The notes under the pieces were generated by a model. It was given only the letters and a program-made list of their open reading frames with translations. It was not told where the DNA came from and did not search any database. Positions 58,465-64,000 of a DNA stretch of 64,000 nucleotides are shown here, piece by piece. The DNA lies in assembly GCF_001678495.1 (NCBI RefSeq), contig NZ_JTJL01000016.1, positions 1 to 64,000 of the forward strand, given 5' to 3'. Numbering within the stretch: the stretch's first letter is position 1; the number at the start of each line of letters is the position of its first letter. The position numbers and the translations under genes are program-made. This DNA comes from Gallibacterium salpingitidis (GTDB taxonomy: Bacteria; Pseudomonadota; Gammaproteobacteria; Enterobacterales; Pasteurellaceae).

Positions 58465-59724
58465 TTATTTTCTAATGGCATAATCGCCAGAACAGATCCA
58501 TTTATAGGTGGTAAGTGCTTCTAAGCCCATAGGGCCTCTAGCGTGCAGTTTTTGTGTACTTACTGCCACTTCCGCACCTAATCCAAATTCGCCGCCGTCA
58601 GTGAAACGTGTACTTGCATTGAGATAAACAGCAGCAGAATCGACTTGTTGAGCAAATTGCATTAAAAGTTGTGGATTTTGACTCAAGATACCGTCAGAGT
58701 GCTGGCTGCCATATTGACGGATATGGGCAATCGCTTGATCAATGTCTTTAACAACGACAACATTCAGATCAAGAGATAGCCATTCTTGGCTAAGAGTAGC
58801 TTCTTCTAATGGTTTTACCCGATCAGTATGTTGAGCAAGAATAGCGAATGCTTGTGGATCAGCATGGAATGTGATTAATGGCTGTTGATTGTATGTCGCA
58901 AGTTTTGGCAAAAATTCAGCAGCAATACTTTCTTGAACTAATAGCGTTTCCAGTGTGTTACAGGTGCTTGGACGCTGGGTTTTCGCATTATGAATAACGG
59001 TTAATGATTTATCGAAATCTGCCGATTGTTCCACAAATAGATGGCAGACACCAATTCCACCAACAATCACAGGAATTGTGGATTGCTCTTTGCATAATTG
59101 ATGTAGCGCTGCACCACCACGAGGAATAATCATATCAATATATTGATCTAATTTGAGCAGTTGGGTGATAAGTTGACGATCTGGATTAGTAATCGCCTGA
59201 ATTGCAGCAGCAGGAAGTTGTTCGCTGGTTAAAGCCTGTTGAATAATTTCAACTAGAATTTGATTAGTGTATTGTGTTTCTTTACCACCACGTAAAATTG
59301 CCGCATTACCTGTCTTAAGGCAAAGACAAGCAACATCAACGGTGACATTTGGACGAGCTTCATAAATCACACCAATAACGCCGAGCGGTACTCGTTTTCT
59401 TTCAATTTTAATGCCGCTGTCAAGTTCTGCACCATCAATAATATTACCAACAGGATCGGGAAGAGAAATAACATGTTTGACTTCATGAATAATATTATCC
59501 AAACGTGATTCTGTAAGCATTAAACGATCGATCAATGCTTTGCTGATTCCTTGTTGTTCAGCATTTTGAATATCTTTTGCATTTGCGTTCAGAATATCTT
59601 GTTGGCGCTGTTTTAATTGTTGTGCAATACAAGCTAATACTGCATTCTTTTGTTGATGAGAAAGTTCTGCGAGACGAAAAGCAGCCTCTTTCGCCAATTT
59701 CCCCATTTGTTGTAAATCTGTCAT
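58465..59724 (-). CDS. proA: Gamma-glutamyl phosphate reductase
   Basis: Second step of proline synthesis, NADPH-dependent reduction to glutamate semialdehyde. 419 residues (E. coli 417). Catalytic Cys in [38 protein letters not shown] and ILRGGKE are family marks. Nine bp after proB on the same strand. Confidence 0.96.
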   Translation of the reverse strand: MTDLQQMGKLAKEAAFRLAELSHQQKNAVLACIAQQLKQRQQDILNANAKDIQNAEQQGISKALIDRLMLTESRLDNIIHEVKHVISLPDPVGNIIDGAELDSGIKIERKRVPLGVIGVIYEARPNVTVDVACLCLKTGNAAILRGGKETQYTNQILVEIIQQALTSEQLPAAAIQAITNPDRQLITQLLKLDQYIDMIIPRGGAALHQLCKEQSTIPVIVGGIGVCHLFVEQSADFDKSLTVIHNAKTQRPSTCNTLETLLVQESIAAEFLPKLATYNQQPLITFHADPQAFAILAQHTDRVKPLEEATLSQEWLSLDLNVVVVKDIDQAIAHIRQYGSQHSDGILSQNPQLLMQFAQQVDSAAVYLNASTRFTDGGEFGLGAEVAVSTQKLHARGPMGLEALTTYKWICSGDYAIRK

Positions 59725-59733
59725 AGCCTATTC

Positions 59734-60828
59734 CTATAATAAAACAAGATCGTCACAGTGGATCACAACGGAGCCATATTCGTAACCTAAAATATCATTG
59801 ATTTTATGGGATTGTTGTCCCTTAATTTGTTGTAAAGCATCACTGTTGTAACGTACCATACCGCGCGCTAATGGCTTGCCGTTAGTATTTTGCAGCATAA
59901 TGACTTCACCACGAGAAAAAGTACCGTCAATTTGTTGAATACCAGCAGGAAGTAGCGATTTATGCTGAATGGTTAAAGCCTGTTCAGCACCCTGATCGAC
60001 GGTGATTTTACCGGCAATAGGCGCTGCAAATAACCATTGCTTACGACCGTCAATGGCATGATTTGGTACTTTAAATTTTGTACCAATATCGACATCATTT
60101 GCTAGATCAACGATGACATTCTTGCGTCCGCCAGCAGCGATAATGGTTTCAATACCTGAACGTGTTGCAATATCAGCAGCGGTAATTTTTGTGGACATTC
60201 CGCCAGTACCCAATCCAGATACGCTACCACCTGCAATCGCACGAGTTTCATTAGTAATTTTTTCAACAACTGAAATCAGTTTTGCATCAGGGTTGCTTCT
60301 TGGATCACAATCAAATAAACCTTGTTGATCGGTCAATAAATAGAGTTGATCTGCGTGCGCCAAAATTGCAGTTAATGCAGAGAGATTATCATTGTCACCG
60401 ACTTTAATCTCTGCCGTTGCAACAGCATCATTTTCATTAATCACTGGAATAATTTGATTATCAAGCAATGCCATTAGCGTATCGCGTGCATTAATGAAAC
60501 GTTCGCGATCTTCAAAGTCAGCACGAGTAAGTAAGATTTGCCCAATTTTTATATCGTAAATTTCAAAAAGTTGTTCCCACGTTTGGATAAGTTGGCTCTG
60601 CCCGACAGCAGCGAGTAATTGTTTTGAAGCAATTGTTGCCGGCAGTGAAGGATAATTTAAATAGTGTCTGCCAGCTGCAACAGCACCAGAAGTAACGATA
60701 ATAATACGGTAGCCTTGTTGATGCAGTGTTGCGCATTGTCGCACGATTTCCAACATATGTGGACGATTAAGTTTTGATGACCCTTGGGTTAATACACTGG
60801 TTCCAAATTTTAAAACGATGGTTTTCAT
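59734..60828 (-). CDS. proB: Glutamate 5-kinase
   Basis: First step of proline synthesis. 364 residues from the ATG at 60828 (E. coli 367). Amino-acid kinase domain with [48 protein letters not shown], and [19 protein letters not shown]-terminal PUA domain lies at about 275-360. Upstream in-frame codons to 60900 lack similarity. proBA operon; proline feedback inhibition is expected from the family. Confidence 0.95.
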   Translation of the reverse strand: MKTIVLKFGTSVLTQGSSKLNRPHMLEIVRQCATLHQQGYRIIIVTSGAVAAGRHYLNYPSLPATIASKQLLAAVGQSQLIQTWEQLFEIYDIKIGQILLTRADFEDRERFINARDTLMALLDNQIIPVINENDAVATAEIKVGDNDNLSALTAILAHADQLYLLTDQQGLFDCDPRSNPDAKLISVVEKITNETRAIAGGSVSGLGTGGMSTKITAADIATRSGIETIIAAGGRKNVIVDLANDVDIGTKFKVPNHAIDGRKQWLFAAPIAGKITVDQGAEQALTIQHKSLLPAGIQQIDGTFSRGEVIMLQNTNGKPLARGMVRYNSDALQQIKGQQSHKINDILGYEYGSVVIHCDDLVLL

Positions 60829-60915
60829 AGTTATATTTAGACAAAATTCAAAGCGTTTAAGGTAGCACAAACCTTGGAAAAAACGAAAAAGAATAAGCAA
60901 CTTTTTTGATTAGTA

Positions 60916-62106
60916 TTAATGCTGAATATGTAATGGTCTATGGCGAAATTTTAACTGAATAAAAATAAACCAAAGAATCGCAATAATCCCTAATATAGCT
61001 CCGACATCACCAATATGCTTTAAACCTAAATGTTGCATGACTTGGTTACCGATTAATGCGCCACCGCCAATACCAATGTTATAAATGCTGGAATAAATAG
61101 AGGAGGCTAAATCGGTGGCATCTGGCGCCAGTTGTAAAACACGCATTTGCATGCCTAAACCCAAAGCAGAAATACCAATACCCCAGATTAAGATCAGTAT
61201 GAATAGGGCAATTTCACTATGACTAAGATAATGTAATGAAATTAACGAAGCGGTAAGAATTGTCATTGCAGTGGCGAGAAACTTAATCGGCATTAAGCGA
61301 TATAACAAATTGAACAAGAGGCTGGCTAAAAGTCCAGCTAAGCCAAAAATTAATAGTCCTGCGGTTGCAGCGCTTGCAGATACCTGACTAATTCTTAACA
61401 TAAAAGGTTCAATATAACTATATGCAGTAAAATGAGCAGAGATAATAATTGCTGTTAAGCCATAAATACCTAATAACATTGGTCTTTTTGCTAGAACAGG
61501 TAAACTCTTTAATGAACCTGCATTTTGGCTTGGTAAATGTGGTAATAGGCGACTTAACATAAATAGAATTAATAGTGCAATAATACCAATCAAAGCAAAA
61601 GTCGTACGCCAGCTAAACCATTGACCAATAACACGTCCAAGCGGTAATCCTAATACCATAGCTAACGCAGAACCCATTGCCAATAAACCTAATGCTTGAA
61701 TTTTTTTATCTTTTGGTGCGATACGCATAGTTAGAGAAGCAGTGATTGACCAAAATATAGAATGCGTTAGTGCAATACCAATGCGAGAGAGCAATAATAT
61801 CCAATAATTCCATGCAATAGCAGAAAGGATATGACTAACAATAAAAAGTATAAATAATTTAATTAATAACTGACGACGTTCTAACTTGGCAGTCATTAAC
61901 ATACATGGAAGTGACATCAATGACACAATCCACGCATAAACAGTAATCATCAAACCAACTTCCGATACCGGCATGGCGAAACTGTGGGCAATATCGGTAA
62001 GCAAAGCGACAGGAATGTATTCTGTAGTATTAAAAACAAAAGCCGCAAAAGCCATAATTACTACTCTGGCGTATTCAATACGACGAGCAGATTTTCTTGA
62101 CAACAT
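60916..62106 (-). CDS. sotB: MFS sugar efflux transporter SotB
   Basis: Twelve-helix inner-membrane efflux pump, 396 residues from the ATG at 62106 (AAGGA upstream), the same length as E. coli SotB. AFAAFVFNTTEYIPVALLTDIA matches the SotB/YdeA start (FNTTEFVPV-type), with ITVYAWIVSLMSLPCML and GLPLGRVIGQWFSWRTTF. In E. coli it exports arabinose and IPTG; the natural substrate here is not known. Confidence 0.85.
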   Translation of the reverse strand: MLSRKSARRIEYARVVIMAFAAFVFNTTEYIPVALLTDIAHSFAMPVSEVGLMITVYAWIVSLMSLPCMLMTAKLERRQLLIKLFILFIVSHILSAIAWNYWILLLSRIGIALTHSIFWSITASLTMRIAPKDKKIQALGLLAMGSALAMVLGLPLGRVIGQWFSWRTTFALIGIIALLILFMLSRLLPHLPSQNAGSLKSLPVLAKRPMLLGIYGLTAIIISAHFTAYSYIEPFMLRISQVSASAATAGLLIFGLAGLLASLLFNLLYRLMPIKFLATAMTILTASLISLHYLSHSEIALFILILIWGIGISALGLGMQMRVLQLAPDATDLASSIYSSIYNIGIGGGALIGNQVMQHLGLKHIGDVGAILGIIAILWFIFIQLKFRHRPLHIQH

Positions 62107-62492
62107 GGTATAAATTTTCCTTAGCAATCAATCGTATTCAATCAATAATTAATAACAAATGTTCCATATCAGGGTGAAAAGATGATGGAACATCAAATAT
62201 AGATAACAATAAAAAGTAAAATAATTATTGGTGATGCAGATGTTTAGTGTTGGCGTTTTTGCTGTAGTTGCAAAAACTAACTAAAGTGCAATCATTAGTT
62301 TTGTAGGTTGATAGAAACTGGTTCTGTCAAAGGCGAATAATTTTAGCGCTTATTACGATTGAGGTACATTACTATATTTAAATTTTGCGCAATTTTCTTG
62401 AGAAGCGAAATTCCAGTATTTGATCTATATCCATATTGGAGATGACAACTTGTTTGTATAATAACTGCCTCATTTTTATAGGGTAGAAGAGA
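62107..62492. other. Intergenic region between divergent sotB and yjjP
   Basis: About 385 bp with no gene I can support. It holds ATGTTCCAT / ATGGAACAT (62159-62167 with 62185-62193), a perfect 9-bp inverted repeat 53 bp from the sotB ATG and a candidate operator. A second one, GTTTTTGC / GCAAAAAC (62255-62262 with 62270-62277), has no U tract. A TATAAT at 62457-62462, 31 bp before yjjP, is the likely -10 of that gene, with TTGGAG (62436) as a poor -35 at 15-base spacing. Confidence 0.5.
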
Positions 62493-63269
62493 ATGTCTGA
62501 ATTATCATATGAAGCTCAGCAAGAGATCACGCGCTTATGTGCTAGAGCTGCAATATTGATGTTGCAGCATGGTGCAGAAAGTACGCTAGTCGATCAAGTT
62601 GCTTGCCGTTTAGGTAAGGCGTTAGGTGTGGAAAGTGTGGAAGCTGCTTTGACTCCGAACGCAATTGTCATCACGACGCGCCACAAAGAACAATGTATTA
62701 CTACAACTCGCCGTAATTATGATAGTGGGATTAATATGGCGGTGGTAACACAAGTACAGCGAATCGTTATCGCAGCGGAACATAAAATTTATGGTGTCCA
62801 TCAAGTAAGAAAGAAATTAGATGAAGTAAAACCATTTCGTTATAACCGTTGGTTTGTAGTTGTGATGGTGGGATTATCTTGCGCGAGTTTTGCCAGATTA
62901 GCAGGTGGCGATATTATTATTTCATTAGTTACTTTCTTCGCTTCAGCGTTGGGAATGTTTGTGCGACAAGAGTTAGGTAAACGGCACTATAATCCGCTAT
63001 TAAACTTTGCGATTACTGCTTTTGTTGCTTCCTGTGTGTCAGGACAAGCGTTGTTACATGGTTGGGGCAATGAACCTGAGATTGCTTTGGCATCGAGTGT
63101 GTTGTTATTGGTACCAGGATTTCCATTAATCAATTCTTTATCTGATGTATTAAAAGGTTATGTCAATATGGGACTTGGCCGTTGGGCAGTAGCGACAGTC
63201 TTAACATTTGGTGCCTGTATTGGTATTGTCTTTGCCTTAGCGGTATTGCACATTAACGCATGGAGTTAA
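62493..63269 (+). CDS. yjjP: YjjP, ThrE-family exporter large subunit
   Basis: 258 residues. Cytoplasmic N-terminal part (1-115) with LMLQHGAESTLVDQVACRLG-type ThrE signature (ILMLQHGAEST) and NYDSGINMAVVTQVQRIV, then five membrane helices. Split counterpart of the threonine/serine exporter ThrE; in E. coli YjjP with YjjB exports succinate. AGAAGAG precedes the ATG. yjjB follows with a short overlap of reading frames. Confidence 0.88.
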   Translation: MSELSYEAQQEITRLCARAAILMLQHGAESTLVDQVACRLGKALGVESVEAALTPNAIVITTRHKEQCITTTRRNYDSGINMAVVTQVQRIVIAAEHKIYGVHQVRKKLDEVKPFRYNRWFVVVMVGLSCASFARLAGGDIIISLVTFFASALGMFVRQELGKRHYNPLLNFAITAFVASCVSGQALLHGWGNEPEIALASSVLLLVPGFPLINSLSDVLKGYVNMGLGRWAVATVLTFGACIGIVFALAVLHINAWS

Positions 63270-63271
63270 AT

Positions 63272-63739
63272 ATGAATGTAGTATTAACTTTATTAAATGA
63301 TCTGTTTTTTGCGGCAATTCCTGCAGTAGGCTTTGCGTTGATTTTCAATGTACCGCCGAAAGCCTTAAAATATTGTGCAACGCTTGGCGCATTAGGACAC
63401 TGTTTTCGTACCATTCTAGTCAGTTATTGTAGTGTGCCATTAGTTTTTGGTACGTTCTTTGCTGCAGCGTTGATTGGGTTTATTGGTGTTTATCTTTCAC
63501 AACGATTTTTAGCACATCCAAAAGTATTTACTGTGGCGGCAATTATTCCGATGATTCCAGGTGTTTATGCCTATAAAGCAATGATCGCGATCGTACAGAT
63601 AGCGCATTACAATTATAGCGAAGCATTATTAGCACAAGCATTGGAGTATTTTGTGAAAACAGGCTTTATTCTTGCAGCAATTGTTTTTGGTTTAGCCTTG
63701 CCAGGATTACTTTTCTATCGTAGCAGACCTGTGATTTAG
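63272..63739 (+). CDS. yjjB: YjjB, ThrE-family exporter small subunit
   Basis: 155 residues (E. coli YjjB 157) with about four or five membrane helices: FFAAIPAVGFALIFNVPP, ALGHCFRTILVS, and AAIIPMIPGVYAYKAMIAIV are the DUF3815 marks. The ATG at 63272 has GGAG 7 bases before it, formed by the end of yjjP; the ATG at 63260 is less likely. Works with YjjP. Confidence 0.88.
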   Translation: MNVVLTLLNDLFFAAIPAVGFALIFNVPPKALKYCATLGALGHCFRTILVSYCSVPLVFGTFFAAALIGFIGVYLSQRFLAHPKVFTVAAIIPMIPGVYAYKAMIAIVQIAHYNYSEALLAQALEYFVKTGFILAAIVFGLALPGLLFYRSRPVI

Positions 63740-63796
63740 CCTATATTTATGTTTTTTCGGATGTTCTGATTGAAAATTGATACATTCAGATAATTT

Positions 63797-63828
63797 TTGT
63801 ATGAAATCTAACAATAAAGTGCTAGAAT
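63797..63828 (+). promoter_or_regulatory. Extended -10 promoter for secE
   Basis: TGCTAGAAT (63820-63828) is an extended -10 element followed by the GC-rich discriminator TGCGGGC, common at growth-rate-controlled promoters. TTGTAT at 63797 is a poor -35 at 20-base spacing. The start of transcription would be near 63835, about 50 bp before the secE ATG. Confidence 0.5.
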
Positions 63829-63885
63829 TGCGGGCTTAAAAATCTCCCTATAAGTTTTATTTATTAGGTTTTATGTAGGTTCATA

Positions 63886-64000
63886 ATGAGTTCAGAAATT
63901 GAGAAAAAGAAAACATCTCCAGAAGATGAGAATAAAGCAAAAGGCTTTAGTAGTGCACTATTATGGTTTGTTGCTGTGATTTTCGTATTAGTTGCCGCAG
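63886..64000 (+). CDS. secE: SecE, preprotein translocase subunit (5' part only)
   Basis: Cut by the window edge after about 38 codons. MSSEIEKKKTSPEDENKAKG is a charged, soluble N-terminus, followed by the first membrane helix ALLWFVAVIFVLVAA, as in three-helix gammaproteobacterial SecE. No tRNA-Trp or tuf gene precedes it, unlike E. coli. Confidence is limited by length. Confidence 0.7.
   Translation, partial: MSSEIEKKKTSPEDENKAKGFSSALLWFVAVIFVLVAA

Noticed and set aside
1-64000. CRISPR arrays, tRNA/rRNA genes, complete insertion sequences, prophage
   Set aside because: No regular spaced repeats, no cloverleaf or conserved rRNA stretches in the short intergenic gaps, and no transposase or phage structural gene were found by eye.

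Overview
The window reads as a contiguous chromosomal segment of an AT-rich gammaproteobacterium, most likely a Pasteurellaceae. The gene blocks rsfS-rlmH-mrdA-mrdB-rlpA-dacA-ybeD-lipB-lipA, rpe-gph-trpS, an ilvG-ilvM...ilvD-ilvA operon without ilvE, srmB next to yfiC, and ComM all fit that family. A Gallibacterium-like organism is plausible, but this is inference from gene content and order. I found no CRISPR array, rRNA, tRNA, complete IS or prophage. 

Layout. Positions 1-3102: a palindrome-rich repeat, then a minus-strand classical autotransporter whose 5' end is split by a C9 tract (phase-variable, OFF as read), facing a small XRE regulator. 3693-6528: pheA, folA, crcB and a Cof-type HAD phosphatase. 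6723-13199: the ilv operon with an unlisted 20-codon Ile/Val-rich leader peptide, an attenuator, ilvG, ilvM, a RhuM/Fic-Doc gene at the place ilvE holds in enterobacteria, ilvD and ilvA. 13237-20197 (minus): trpS, gph, rpe, a lone nanM, glmU, an EmrE-like SMR pump and srmB. 20291-25938 (plus): trmN6, then a YbhGFSR-type ABC-2 exporter. 

26007-31104 (minus): a five-gene operon that encodes the lower protocatechuate/gallate 4,5-cleavage pathway: a PrpF-type oxalomesaconate tautomerase, a LigJ hydratase, a LigK aldolase, a LigI pyrone-dicarboxylate hydrolase and a DctA-type carrier. A divergent LysR regulator sits at 31210. No ring-cleavage dioxygenase is present, so the cluster looks built to import and split a preformed 2-pyrone-4,6-dicarboxylate-like acid into pyruvate and oxaloacetate. 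It is followed by a quinol nitric oxide reductase (norB), pepT with a DcuC-family carrier, and comM. 

39208-45717: an AraC regulator divergent from a five-gene anaerobic respiratory operon: TorD-type chaperone, DmsA, DmsB, DmsC and a Cys-rich polyferredoxin. Together with NorB and the C4-dicarboxylate carriers this points to microaerobic or anaerobic respiration in a host. 45780-53869 (minus): lipoate synthesis and the elongasome block. 54023-64000: rhlB, rho, a membrane sulfatase-fold transferase, proA/proB, sotB, yjjPB (ThrE/succinate exporter type) and the start of secE, cut by the window edge. 

Start sites were moved to internal ATGs wherever a Shine-Dalgarno sequence and family conservation support it. 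All functions are read from sequence patterns remembered for the families; no database search was run.
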